Origin: Methylobacillus flagellatus_A
Lineage (GTDB): Bacteria > Pseudomonadota > Gammaproteobacteria > Burkholderiales > Methylophilaceae
Strand: one strand, 5' to 3'
Assembly (NCBI RefSeq): GCF_031344055.1
Contig: NZ_JADBEN010000008.1
DNA length: 64,000 bases
The notes under the pieces were generated by a model, which ran no database searches, had not been told where the DNA came from, and saw only the letters and a list, made by a program, of their open reading frames with translations. How positions within the stretch are numbered: position 1 is the stretch's first letter; each line of letters starts with the position of its first letter. Positions 35,592-44,437 of this stretch are shown here, piece after piece. Both the position numbers and the translations under genes were made by a program.

Positions 35592-36716
35592 TTATCTTTG
35601 AACAACAGATCGGACAGCTTCAAGATATCGGTACTCATTTTTTTGATCAGGTTCAAGATATGTTCCTTCACTCCACTCATTCCAGGCATTCAGGAATACG
35701 TAATCCTCAGGGAGGTTTCTTTCTGGCATTGAATCAGCTAGTTTACTCAACCAATAATGAAACTTATCAGGTGAAGCTCCTGTAAAAACAGTAGCCCGGT
35801 TTTTGTATCGAGGAGTGTTGTCCCAATCTATAAATGCTCCAGGAAAGGTTGCTCGTTGATAATGAGGCCGGATGTTGATAATGTTTTTCCAGACCGTATC
35901 GTAATCATAGAAAGTCAATTGTTTGGGTTTTATTGTGAATAAGATTTTATTGAGTTGATTTCGGAATGCCACAGGGGCATATTTAAGCAATGAGTTGATC
36001 CATCCTTTTGTCCAATATTGCTTCGTACGCGATGCAGAGTAAATGGCTTCAAACGGCTGGAATTGGAACTGGGCATCAAACGATCTCAAGCAAGCTGTGT
36101 CAGGTAGTTCATATTGTTGCTGGAATACGAAATAGAGTCCAGGTAAGCCTTCTTCACGTGCCCATTTGCGCCAATGGGCCAGCATTTCGTCAATGTTGGT
36201 AATGCGTTGTGGCCGATAGATGACAAATACTGGCTTGCCCTCAATCCTAATCGCTCGTGGATCTTTCCAGGCACGAATTAAATATTCAAAATGTTGACGC
36301 CAAGATTCAATTTCTGGCGGATGTGTTTGCTGAATAAGGATATGATGATCGAGCCCATCCCAGCGTCGTGACCATGTTTCATTGGCCCAAGAAAGACAGA
36401 ATGGCAAATCTAGGTCGGGATTTTGTAACACCAATTCTGTCGGTTTATGCAGAAGATGTACTCCGTTGAACCAATAGTGGTAATGGCAGAATCCGTAAAT
36501 ACCATGGTCGCGGGCGAGCTTGATTTGCCAACGAAGCGTCTCGAGAGATGATTGATCATAGTAATTATTGTTGAGAGGCACTCTTGGTTGGTAATGCCCC
36601 TCAAACTGATAAGTAGCCCTTCTGACATTATGCCAATCTGTAAATCCTTTTCCCCACCACTCATCATTTTCTTTTATGGCGTGAAACTGGGGAAAATACA
36701 TTGCAATAATTTTCAA
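35592..36716 (-). CDS. WbsX-like (GH99-related) glycan-modifying protein
   Basis: A 374-residue protein of the WbsX family found in O-antigen and capsule clusters. Landmarks are the opening IIAMYFPQFHAIKENDEWWG, FCHYHYWFNG, SWANETWSRRWDG and the closing NAWNEWSEGTYLEPD. The fold is predicted to be a GH99-like barrel; whether it cleaves or transfers sugars is unknown. I chose TTG 36716, nine bases after GGGAG and just past the upstream gene's stop; ATG 36746 would overlap that gene by 26 bases. It is the last gene of the minus-strand polysaccharide operon. Confidence 0.82.
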   Translation of the reverse strand: MKIIAMYFPQFHAIKENDEWWGKGFTDWHNVRRATYQFEGHYQPRVPLNNNYYDQSSLETLRWQIKLARDHGIYGFCHYHYWFNGVHLLHKPTELVLQNPDLDLPFCLSWANETWSRRWDGLDHHILIQQTHPPEIESWRQHFEYLIRAWKDPRAIRIEGKPVFVIYRPQRITNIDEMLAHWRKWAREEGLPGLYFVFQQQYELPDTACLRSFDAQFQFQPFEAIYSASRTKQYWTKGWINSLLKYAPVAFRNQLNKILFTIKPKQLTFYDYDTVWKNIINIRPHYQRATFPGAFIDWDNTPRYKNRATVFTGASPDKFHYWLSKLADSMPERNLPEDYVFLNAWNEWSEGTYLEPDQKNEYRYLEAVRSVVQR

Positions 36717-36720
36717 AAAG

Positions 36721-37575
36721 TTACTCCCTGGTGATGCGGATAGCATTTAATATTTGCCGAAGACTGGCTCGTAGCTCTGGCGCAAGATATCGACGTGCCA
36801 AGCGTCTGGCTATCTGCTTAAAGCTGCAGGGGCTTGTCATCGCCGGGAGGCCGACAACCTTGCTACGAATATCCACAGAGGTTCCTTCATCTCTTGCCCT
36901 GACGGCTTTAACGACTACTTGATAAATCGAGCCTGTAGGGTTCTGTTGTAATGCGTGCTTCAGAGATTCAGGCAGACGGGCCCATCGTTCGGAAAATTCA
37001 GTTTGTTCCGGGGCTGCAATTACAAATTCAACATCAATGATTTTCAATCCGGCGTTCGCAAAAAGAGATTGAATATTGGTTAAGCCAAAAAAACGAATAT
37101 GTGTTCTGTCGAGTAATCCCCAATCACGGTATTCAAAATCGCTTTCGTATAGGCATGCATGAATAGCTGCGTGCCCCACATGAGGTAAAGACACCACCAT
37201 ATACCCATTGGTGTCGAGAAACTGTGTCATTGCTACCAGAACTTTATCAGGAGAGTAGACATGTTCGAGTACGTCTGCACAGACGAGCACGTCGAATGGT
37301 ATCTCGCTTTTTAGAAGCTGTGGCCATTCCGGATCATTAAGATCCCCTTTGACTACTTTCTTACAATGCGGAGCCAGTTTTTCTATCGCTGTGACGTCAA
37401 CCTCCAAGGCAGTAACATCACACATTTTTGCATGCGTGAGTATTTTTGTGATAGAGCCTGGGCCCGCACCGATCTCCAGAACACGTTTTCTCTCTCCAAC
37501 CATTCGTACTACTCTCGCAGGAGCTGTCTGGCCATTCATGTCTACTTGATATTCGTAATTGTGGCGATCACTCAT
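36721..37575 (-). CDS. Class I SAM-dependent methyltransferase
   Basis: A 284-residue soluble methyltransferase. The SAM-binding motif VLEIGAGPGSIT (about 33-44), the acidic ALEVD, the DVLVCADVLEHV motif III region and SLPHVGH are visible; the C-terminal 70 residues are basic and may contact membrane or another protein. It lies three bases after the fusion gene and overlaps or abuts the WbsX-like gene. It probably methylates a sugar of the exported polysaccharide, inferred from context. Confidence 0.82.
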   Translation of the reverse strand: MSDRHNYEYQVDMNGQTAPARVVRMVGERKRVLEIGAGPGSITKILTHAKMCDVTALEVDVTAIEKLAPHCKKVVKGDLNDPEWPQLLKSEIPFDVLVCADVLEHVYSPDKVLVAMTQFLDTNGYMVVSLPHVGHAAIHACLYESDFEYRDWGLLDRTHIRFFGLTNIQSLFANAGLKIIDVEFVIAAPEQTEFSERWARLPESLKHALQQNPTGSIYQVVVKAVRARDEGTSVDIRSKVVGLPAMTSPCSFKQIARRLARRYLAPELRASLRQILNAIRITRE

Positions 37576-37578
37576 GAT

Positions 37579-39483
37579 TTAAACCTCTGAGTTGTGCTTA
37601 AATGCGCTACCAAGTTGCCTAATGGGTGTGGTCAATTTCCACGATGTACTGGCATGGATAGCTGCAATTTCTGCTTCTTTGGCAGAAAGGCTGGTAGCGA
37701 TAGATGCGATTTCTTGCTCCCTTGCAGATAATTGTTCACATGCGCTCATCAATTGTGATGTTTTAAGTGCCAGTTCTGCATCTTGTCTATTAACCGATAC
37801 TAGTAGTTCCTTGACGGCGATAGCATGTAATTTCCCAATGGCACGTTCGATTCGATCTTGTAGAGCCTCTCCTGTCGAATATGAAGTGGAAAGCGTCGGG
37901 GCATCCTTTGCGGTAGAGAGTTCGAGCTTTTTCCAATACACTCCAACTCCGTCAATTTCGATAAACTCAGGGTTTATTCCAGTGGATGTGCAATAATCTG
38001 TTACGGCGGCTTTACATGCGGGAACGACATGATAGTCATCAATAATGATGTAGCCATTTTGAGATAACTTTGGATATAAGGTAGTTAGTGCATCCATTGT
38101 CGATTCGTACATATCGCCATCAAGGCGTATGAGGGCTAACTGATCTATTGCTGCGCCAGGAAGGGTGTCTTTGAACCACCCTTTTAGAAACGCTACTTGA
38201 TCGTCCAATAGTCCAAAGGAGGCAAAGTTCTGCCTGACCTCTTCAAGAGAAACAGCTAGCTCAGGGTAGCTATGAAAATCTGAATTGGCATCTTCTGGAT
38301 ATTGACTTTTATTTCCTGGAGGCAGGCCCTCGAAAGAATCCGCAACCCATACTCTGCGTGAAGTGTCCCCATTTGCGAGCAGTATGGCTCGCATCATGAT
38401 GCACGCCCCGCCCCGCCAAACGCCCGTCTCAATCAAGTCGCCAGGAACTCCCTCTTCGATTAGCGATGTGCACAACTCGACCAGATTGGCCAATCGTTTG
38501 TTCCCAATCATGGTTTGGGCGCGCTCTGGCCAATCAAGCCCGCGTTCGCGGAGCTGTGGCTGATAATCCCGATTACCAAACGGAGCAAACGAACGGTCGC
38601 CGTATAATGCTCCTGTCAGACATTGCTGAAGTAATGTAAGGTAATAATTTCTAGTGTGAATGAGATTGTCAGTCACTTTTTCTCCTTGACTGTGATGTTC
38701 AATCAATTTCCGGCAATGTGCGACTGATGCATTTTTACGTGCCCAAGCAGTCTCGTATAGATGACGATCAAGCTCCGTAAGCTGGAATAGTAAGTCTCGT
38801 GTTTGTTTAGGTAACTCCTCGAAAATTGGGCGTCCGGGAGTAGCATTGGAAACAATGCGCTGGTGTGGCACAGAAACTCCAAGCGCCTCAAGTATCCGGT
38901 CGCGATCATATTCATAACTTTCAGCGAATCCGACGTAAGAAAAAGCGTCTAGATGTTCAAGCGCAGCATTAAGCATATCAATCGGAGGGGAGCCGAGCGT
39001 CTCACGCCAATGCAAATCCCCAATTCCACTTGCTAACTGCCACGTTTGGTTGTTCCATATGAAAGCTTTCACTTCTGGGTTGTGCAATCCAAGGGCAAGA
39101 AATTCGGTTAGTGAAAAGCGTTGGGCTAGATCATAGATTTTGTATTGTGCAGGGTTGCGGCTCCGGCAGAAATAATAAAAAGAAAGAACCCTTTCGACAG
39201 GATTACGAAGAAAGGTAAAGGCAAAGCGGCCTGGAATCAGATGTTTTGCGTAATTGAACCCGAAATGCCCGGACACAAACGGTACTTGGGCATATACGTC
39301 GGGTTGTCGAACCGTGACATCAAGTTCGGTTCCTGTTTCTCTGGGAACAAACAATTCATGATTAATGATGAAATCACCATGGCTGATAACATTTTCATTC
39401 CCGTAGCTTTGCCGAATCAGATTTACCAGCGTTGTTCCGGCCGTCTTCTGTATGTGTAAGAATAGGGCGGGTTTCAAAGACAT
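37579..39483 (-). CDS. Sulfotransferase-TylF methyltransferase-coiled-coil fusion protein
   Basis: A 634-residue protein of three parts. Residues 1-250 are a sulfotransferase with the PAPS 5'-phosphosulfate loop HIQKTAGTTL (10-19) and the 3'-phosphate motif FLRNPVERVLSFYYF (91-105). Residues about 280-520 are a TylF-like O-methyltransferase (ETGVWRGGACIMMRAIL at 352-367, DGDMYESTMDAL at 455-466, IIIDDYH at 479-485 with the metal-binding Asp pair). Residues about 540-610 are a heptad-like Ala/Glu coiled coil ending in STSWKLTTPIRQLG, a tail common in island glycosyltransferases. The layout recalls WbdD (methyltransferase-kinase-coiled coil). It probably caps or modifies the polysaccharide exported by Wzm/Wzt next door. 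Confidence 0.85.
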   Translation of the reverse strand: MSLKPALFLHIQKTAGTTLVNLIRQSYGNENVISHGDFIINHELFVPRETGTELDVTVRQPDVYAQVPFVSGHFGFNYAKHLIPGRFAFTFLRNPVERVLSFYYFCRSRNPAQYKIYDLAQRFSLTEFLALGLHNPEVKAFIWNNQTWQLASGIGDLHWRETLGSPPIDMLNAALEHLDAFSYVGFAESYEYDRDRILEALGVSVPHQRIVSNATPGRPIFEELPKQTRDLLFQLTELDRHLYETAWARKNASVAHCRKLIEHHSQGEKVTDNLIHTRNYYLTLLQQCLTGALYGDRSFAPFGNRDYQPQLRERGLDWPERAQTMIGNKRLANLVELCTSLIEEGVPGDLIETGVWRGGACIMMRAILLANGDTSRRVWVADSFEGLPPGNKSQYPEDANSDFHSYPELAVSLEEVRQNFASFGLLDDQVAFLKGWFKDTLPGAAIDQLALIRLDGDMYESTMDALTTLYPKLSQNGYIIIDDYHVVPACKAAVTDYCTSTGINPEFIEIDGVGVYWKKLELSTAKDAPTLSTSYSTGEALQDRIERAIGKLHAIAVKELLVSVNRQDAELALKTSQLMSACEQLSAREQEIASIATSLSAKEAEIAAIHASTSWKLTTPIRQLGSAFKHNSEV

Positions 39484-39498
39484 TTCGGTATCCCTTTC

Positions 39499-40884
39499 TT
39501 AGGTCAGTCGAGTCAGCTCAATTTCGTCGAATATCAGCCCAATGAGGCCGGAGACGATGCTTGATGCCTGTGACTCGATGATTACTGCATCGTGTAACCA
39601 TTGCATTTGTTTAACATCAGGTGGAATTCCATCAGCGATAGCTGCATCGATGGCATATGGGCCTACCGGCAATATTGGCATCTGGAATGAGAATCGTGCT
39701 TGCAGCGTAGCGCCTGCTTCAGCACTCAAGGGTTTTTGGAAGCGGTCAAGATAAGTATTCTGGGCAAATAAGGCTTGCCCAAGCCGATTTTTGAACTGAA
39801 AGCCAATAATCACGCTGCTACATGGAGTTTCTATCTCAGCATCAATCACGATACTCACAGGTTCACCGCCAACTATCCACGCCAAGGAGCGCCCAAGCGA
39901 GTCGATAAGCCTGACATTTACGATTCTTGCCCCACCATGGCCAAATCCTCTTGTGCCAGGTGTAAAGGTATGAACTTTAAGATCATTTCTAAGGTTTGAG
40001 GCATTGATAAAATCCATGCGCATATCTCGACCACTCTCGCGTTTATCCTGCTGATTTAGGATGCTTGCATCTTGGCTTATTGCATCTGAATGTTGGGAGG
40101 AAATTGCTTCCTTGGACTGATGCGCGGAGTCATAACGGCTTGCCAAATATTTTTCTGCAATGAGTTTTGCTGACCCAATGGCCTGTACTTGCCCCTGGTC
40201 AAGCCAAATTGCCCGGTCGCAAAGTGCAACAATGGCACTCGGATTGTGACTGACGAAGAGCAATGAACCACGTTCACGGAACTGTTCTAAAAAACGCATG
40301 CACTTTTGGGAGAAATTGATATCACCAACCGCCAACGCCTCATCAATTAGAAGAATGTCTGCATCTACATTCGCAATCACCGCAAACGCGAGACGGACAC
40401 ACATGCCAGAAGAATAAGTCTTGACTGGCTGATCAATGAAATCTCCAATGTCGGCAAATGCCAGAATTTCTTCAAATCGTTCATTAATCTCATTTTTCGG
40501 CAAACCTAACACAGCAGCATTTAAGTAAACATTTTCTCTTCCCGTGAATTCAGGATTGAAGCCCGACCCCAATTCAAGCAAAGCAGCAACTCGTCCATGC
40601 GAGTCAATAGAGCCATTCGTTGGATTCAGCGTGCCACAAATCAATTGAAGCAGAGTCGATTTTCCGGAGCCATTATTTCCAATAATGCCAATGGTCTCAC
40701 CTTTCAAAATCTCAAATGAAACTTCTTTCAATGCCCAGTATTCTCGATAGTAATTTCTTTTCTGATTACCTAATGCCATTGATATGCAGGGTAATAGAAA
40801 TTGTTTTAGTCTGTCTCTGGGATGGTCATAAATATGGTAGCACTTGCTTAGGTTTTCTACCTTGATGGCAATTTCACAGGACAT
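39499..40884 (-). CDS. wzt: Polysaccharide ABC transporter ATPase Wzt with C-terminal glycan-binding-type domain
   Basis: A 461-residue protein. The ABC ATPase has Walker A GNNGSGKST (69-77), signature YSSGM (157-161) and Walker B ILLIDEALA (177-185). After a linker (about 250-300) a 150-residue C-terminal domain follows (HTFTPGTRGFGHGGARIVNV onward), like the Wzt-C domain that in E. coli O9a recognises the capped end of the O-chain. ATG 40884 overlaps the wzm end by 11 bases. It works with Wzm to export a finished polysaccharide across the inner membrane. Confidence 0.9.
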   Translation of the reverse strand: MSCEIAIKVENLSKCYHIYDHPRDRLKQFLLPCISMALGNQKRNYYREYWALKEVSFEILKGETIGIIGNNGSGKSTLLQLICGTLNPTNGSIDSHGRVAALLELGSGFNPEFTGRENVYLNAAVLGLPKNEINERFEEILAFADIGDFIDQPVKTYSSGMCVRLAFAVIANVDADILLIDEALAVGDINFSQKCMRFLEQFRERGSLLFVSHNPSAIVALCDRAIWLDQGQVQAIGSAKLIAEKYLASRYDSAHQSKEAISSQHSDAISQDASILNQQDKRESGRDMRMDFINASNLRNDLKVHTFTPGTRGFGHGGARIVNVRLIDSLGRSLAWIVGGEPVSIVIDAEIETPCSSVIIGFQFKNRLGQALFAQNTYLDRFQKPLSAEAGATLQARFSFQMPILPVGPYAIDAAIADGIPPDVKQMQWLHDAVIIESQASSIVSGLIGLIFDEIELTRLT

Positions 40885-41692
40885 CAGCAAACCCCTTGCG
40901 AGTCTTCTGGAACCATACAAAACCTAGCCAGGCGATCAGGCTTGAGGCTAGCCAATAAGTTACTAATAGACCAAGCTCAGGTAATTTCCCCCAATATAGG
41001 AGGTTTCGCGTCATTTCGATAACGAAAGTTAATGGATTCAAGTAGATAAAATAGCGATATGCCTCTGGTAAGGCGCTGGCAGGGTAGAAAATTGGGCTAA
41101 GGAACATCAGTGTCGTAGTAATAACATTGACGAGTTGCGATACGTCTCGCAAGAATACGCCTAGTGAAGTCAGTATCCAGCCTAATCCCAGGATAAATAA
41201 GCTAAATGGCAGGATGACCAGAGGTAAATATATTACGGTGAGAGGGGGGGGGCCAAAGAGCATAGTATAGGCGATTAACCACACAGTAAAGCTGATAAGA
41301 GCATGATAAAGCGCCGCGCATAAGGTAATACATGGCAATATTTCTAATGGGAATACTACTTTTTTAACATAGTTTGGATTGGACAAGATAAGAGAAGGGG
41401 CTCGATTGATACATTCCGCAAATAGATTGAATACGATCAAGCCAGCAAAAAGCACTAATGCGAATTCTGCCTGAGACTGATTGCTGTCGTTCCAGCGAGC
41501 CTTGAATATTTCACCAAAAACAAACGTGTAAACGGCCAGCATGAATATTGGGGTGAGAAGTGACCACAATAAACCCAAAAAAGAGCCACGATAGCGGCCT
41601 AGCACCTCGCGTTTGGTTGAGGCATAGATTAATTCGCGATTACGCCATACGCTTTTGATGATTTCAAAAGGGCTTGTAGGAAAGTGGAGCAT
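40874..41692 (-). CDS. wzm: Polysaccharide ABC-2 transporter permease Wzm
   Basis: A 272-residue inner-membrane permease with about six helices. An ABC-2 signature is visible: N-terminal amphipathic REVLGRYRGSFLGLLWSLLTP, then hydrophobic blocks and QKTRKGFADVL at the end. It contains a nine-base C tract (41244-41252 on the plus strand as G) encoding the GPPPL turn near residue 148. The frame is intact, but the tract is prone to slippage. It pairs with wzt immediately downstream. Confidence 0.9.
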   Translation of the reverse strand: MLHFPTSPFEIIKSVWRNRELIYASTKREVLGRYRGSFLGLLWSLLTPIFMLAVYTFVFGEIFKARWNDSNQSQAEFALVLFAGLIVFNLFAECINRAPSLILSNPNYVKKVVFPLEILPCITLCAALYHALISFTVWLIAYTMLFGPPPLTVIYLPLVILPFSLFILGLGWILTSLGVFLRDVSQLVNVITTTLMFLSPIFYPASALPEAYRYFIYLNPLTFVIEMTRNLLYWGKLPELGLLVTYWLASSLIAWLGFVWFQKTRKGFADVL

Positions 41693-41725
41693 TATGTTGA
41701 TAAGAGTATTAACTAATTATCTTAC

Positions 41726-42793
41726 TTATATTTTGTTAAGTAGTGCGGCCATGATTAGACCAAGGTTTCCTAGAAACGTTTGTCGATAAATACCAGCTTT
41801 CCAAAAGCCGATCAAGCGTGGGAGCAAAGATCGTTTGCGAGCTAGGGAAAATTCGTTCAGGATTTTTTGATTTTCTGGCGTTAATTTATCTTTAAGAATT
41901 TCTAAGGCTTCTATATTGCCGTCATTCCAGTATCTAAACCTGCCTTGCCATAACATTTTAAGACGAAACATGCGGGCCGACCATGTGGAGTTCATTCCAA
42001 CTAAATTGTTGCAATGCTGGCGATAACGTACTGAAGGGGAAGGGTCGTAATATACCTGCCCGCCACAACCGCTAACGACTATGTAGGCCCACCAATCATG
42101 GGTGATGACAGGAAGGTTTGTACCTGCTTGCTCAAGCAGTTTCCTGGCCGCATTATTGAAGACCATGGTATTGCCGCCCCCAATATTCTGCATCAGGGCA
42201 TTAGCGAAGCTAGGTGGTTTTTTGAATAGAGGAGAAAAGCCGATGTGGTTATTGTTGATATCTACTAAGCGGGTTCTTGAACAGTAGAGTGCCGGCGTGT
42301 CGGGCGGGACTGTGTTGAGCCAGCGCACTGCTTTCTCAAGTTTGTCTTCCTCCCAAATATCATCTTGATCAGAATAAGCGTAATAGGAGGCTGCAATGCT
42401 ATTTTTGCATGTCAGGGATAAGAAGTTGGCGGCAAATCCTGTAGCAGGGCCTGAGTTAATACTAAGTTTTTCAGGAGCCCATTTTGTCTTAAATGTATTC
42501 AGAATTTGTATAGTTTCGTCTTCAGAACCATCATCAGAGGCATAGACTTGCCAATTGGTATGAGTTTGTTTGACAAAAGATTCTAGTTGGTCTGCGAGGA
42601 ATGATTGCCCTTGATAAGTACTGAGCAATATTGCGACACAGGGAGAGGCAGCCTGAAGTATGTTGTTTATAGGGGATGCATTCTCTGTTAAAGGTTTCCG
42701 TTGTGGTGTGTCATTCTCAATAAAACGCAGTAGGTTTATCCCGGAAAACTTCCTTGTGCCTGTCCTGTGATATTTATTGATTTGGTCTTTCAC
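41726..42793 (-). CDS. Family 2 glycosyltransferase
   Basis: A 355-residue GT-A fold glycosyltransferase. The start of the nucleotide-sugar domain is VAILLSTYQGQSFLADQLES, with SDDGS (about 87) and the metal-binding DQDD (about 142-145), and THDWWAYIV near the acceptor side; it resembles rhamnosyltransferase-like GT2 enzymes. I chose GTG 42793 because GGGAG lies eight bases before it; the frame opens at a TTG five codons earlier. It is the first gene of the minus-strand export operon and is AT-rich. Confidence 0.85.
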   Translation of the reverse strand: MKDQINKYHRTGTRKFSGINLLRFIENDTPQRKPLTENASPINNILQAASPCVAILLSTYQGQSFLADQLESFVKQTHTNWQVYASDDGSEDETIQILNTFKTKWAPEKLSINSGPATGFAANFLSLTCKNSIAASYYAYSDQDDIWEEDKLEKAVRWLNTVPPDTPALYCSRTRLVDINNNHIGFSPLFKKPPSFANALMQNIGGGNTMVFNNAARKLLEQAGTNLPVITHDWWAYIVVSGCGGQVYYDPSPSVRYRQHCNNLVGMNSTWSARMFRLKMLWQGRFRYWNDGNIEALEILKDKLTPENQKILNEFSLARKRSLLPRLIGFWKAGIYRQTFLGNLGLIMAALLNKI

Positions 42794-42808
42794 GAAGCGG
42801 ACTCCCAA

Positions 42809-43082
42809 TGGAAATGTGAAAGCAGGGATTTTGTCACTTACATTGTTATATTTTTTTGAAGCCTAACAGGCTTGCCATGGTTGAGCAAGTCTTGCTGTTG
42901 AGGCAGAAGAGGACGGATGAATCGTACTTTTCTATAGGGTGCTTACGTTTGCCGCGTTATCGGAGTGAAAGGACGCTTTTATGAGTGTGGGTTGCTATTC
43001 CATTGTTTTTACGCGGTTTACGAGATTTTGGGTAAGGTGGTGTATTGTGAATGCACATAGTGCTATTGCATGTCAGGAAACG
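42809..43082. other. AT-rich gap holding the probable promoter of the polysaccharide operon
   Basis: No gene was recognised. On the minus strand a TATAAC-like element and a short AAGCCT-GTT-AGGCTT hairpin (42856-42870 region) lie 50-70 bases before the glycosyltransferase start. The stretch ends at the terminator of tRNA-Phe, which marks the return to native GC-rich DNA. Confidence 0.4.
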
Positions 43083-43118
43083 AAAAAGGGCTAGCTCATC
43101 ACTGAAGCTAACCCTTTG
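43083..43118 (-). terminator. Intrinsic terminator after tRNA-Phe
   Basis: On the minus strand: AAAGGGTTAGCTTC pairing with GAGCTAGCCCTTT (some G-T pairs), followed by five T residues, 9 bases after the tRNA. It separates tRNA-Phe from the polysaccharide operon on the same strand. Confidence 0.75.
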
Positions 43119-43126
43119 GTATTCCT

Positions 43127-43202
<76 letters not shown>

Positions 43203-43369
43203 ATACTACTTACTTATTACGTTGGCTCTTGAGCTCACGCAAGGCCAGCATTATAGCAAACTTCGGCGTTTCGTCTAGCTGGGATCGAAAAAATTCGTGT
43301 TTTATTCCCGTGGTTTAAAAAAGTTGCGTGCTCGGGTATGCTCCAGGCTTGATTTAAAAAGTAAATTTC

Positions 43370-44437
43370 ATGAGTCACCAACCACTGCCATTGCCAGAAT
43401 TTGCGATATCCCCATTGGACCACGGTCTGAAAGCCGCGCTGCAAGCCAAGATCGACAATAAAACCAAGCCGAGAGGTGCATTGGGCCAGCTTGAAGGCCT
43501 GGCGTTGCAGCTTGGCCTGATCCAGCAATCATTGACGCCTGTCCTGCAACGTCCGGCCATGCTGGTGTTCGCGGGCGACCATGGGGTGGTCGAGGAAGGC
43601 GTCAGCCCATATCCAAAGGAAGTCACGCGGCAGATGGTGATGAACTTCCTGAATGGCGGCGCGGGGATCAATGTGTTTACGCGCCAGTATGGGATGCGGA
43701 TCAGGATTGTGGATGCCGGGGTGTGCCATGAGTTTTCGGCGCATCCGGAGCTGATTCGTGCCAAGGTCAGCATGGGAACCAGTAACTTCCTCAAGATGCC
43801 CGCTATGTGCCCGTATATGTGCAACCAGGCCCTGGTCAACGGTTACAAGCTCGCACAGGCGGAAGCCGGTGCCGGCACCAATGTGATGGGGTTCGGTGAG
43901 ATGGGAATCGGCAATACCACTTCCGCTTCGGCCATTGTCGCGGTGCTGTGCAATTTGCCGGTGGAGCAATGCGTCGGTCGCGGCACGGGCCTAAATGACG
44001 CCGGCGTGGCCCACAAGGCGGACGTGATCCGCCGGGCGATAGCACGCCATCAGGTGGACAATAAAGATCCTTCGGCGGTGCTGGCGACTTTTGGCGGATT
44101 CGAGATCGCCATGATGGTGGGCGCGATGTTGGGCGCTGCAGAACAGCGGGTCGCCCTGTTGATCGACGGCTTTATCGCGACGGCGGCCTTGCTGGTGGCG
44201 AGCCGGATAGCTCCCGCTATATTGGAGTACTGTATTTTCGCGCATTGTTCCGACGAGGCGGGTCATAAACTGGTGCTGGAGCAACTGGAGGCCAAGCCTT
44301 TGCTCAACCTTGGCTTGCGCCTTGGGGAGGGGACTGGCGCTGCGCTGGCGTACCCTCTGGTGCAGGCTGCCGTGAATTTCCTCAATGAGATGGCCTCGTT
44401 CGACTCTGCCAACATCAGCCGGCAGGGTGCTTCATGA
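43370..44437 (+). CDS. cobT: Nicotinate-nucleotide-dimethylbenzimidazole phosphoribosyltransferase
   Basis: A 355-residue enzyme that activates 5,6-dimethylbenzimidazole to alpha-ribazole phosphate for the lower ligand of cobalamin. Landmarks are KTKPRGALGQLEGLA, FAGDHGVVEEGVSPYP, GEMGIGNTTSA and the GEGTGAALA loop with the catalytic Glu near residue 320. Full length. No riboswitch was found in the 167 bases before it. It overlaps cobS by four bases (ATGA). Confidence 0.95.
   Translation: MSHQPLPLPEFAISPLDHGLKAALQAKIDNKTKPRGALGQLEGLALQLGLIQQSLTPVLQRPAMLVFAGDHGVVEEGVSPYPKEVTRQMVMNFLNGGAGINVFTRQYGMRIRIVDAGVCHEFSAHPELIRAKVSMGTSNFLKMPAMCPYMCNQALVNGYKLAQAEAGAGTNVMGFGEMGIGNTTSASAIVAVLCNLPVEQCVGRGTGLNDAGVAHKADVIRRAIARHQVDNKDPSAVLATFGGFEIAMMVGAMLGAAEQRVALLIDGFIATAALLVASRIAPAILEYCIFAHCSDEAGHKLVLEQLEAKPLLNLGLRLGEGTGAALAYPLVQAAVNFLNEMASFDSANISRQGAS

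Noticed and set aside
43203..43369. Cobalamin riboswitch before cobT
   Set aside because: None of the B12 aptamer blocks is present; the only aptamer is at 60070-60224.
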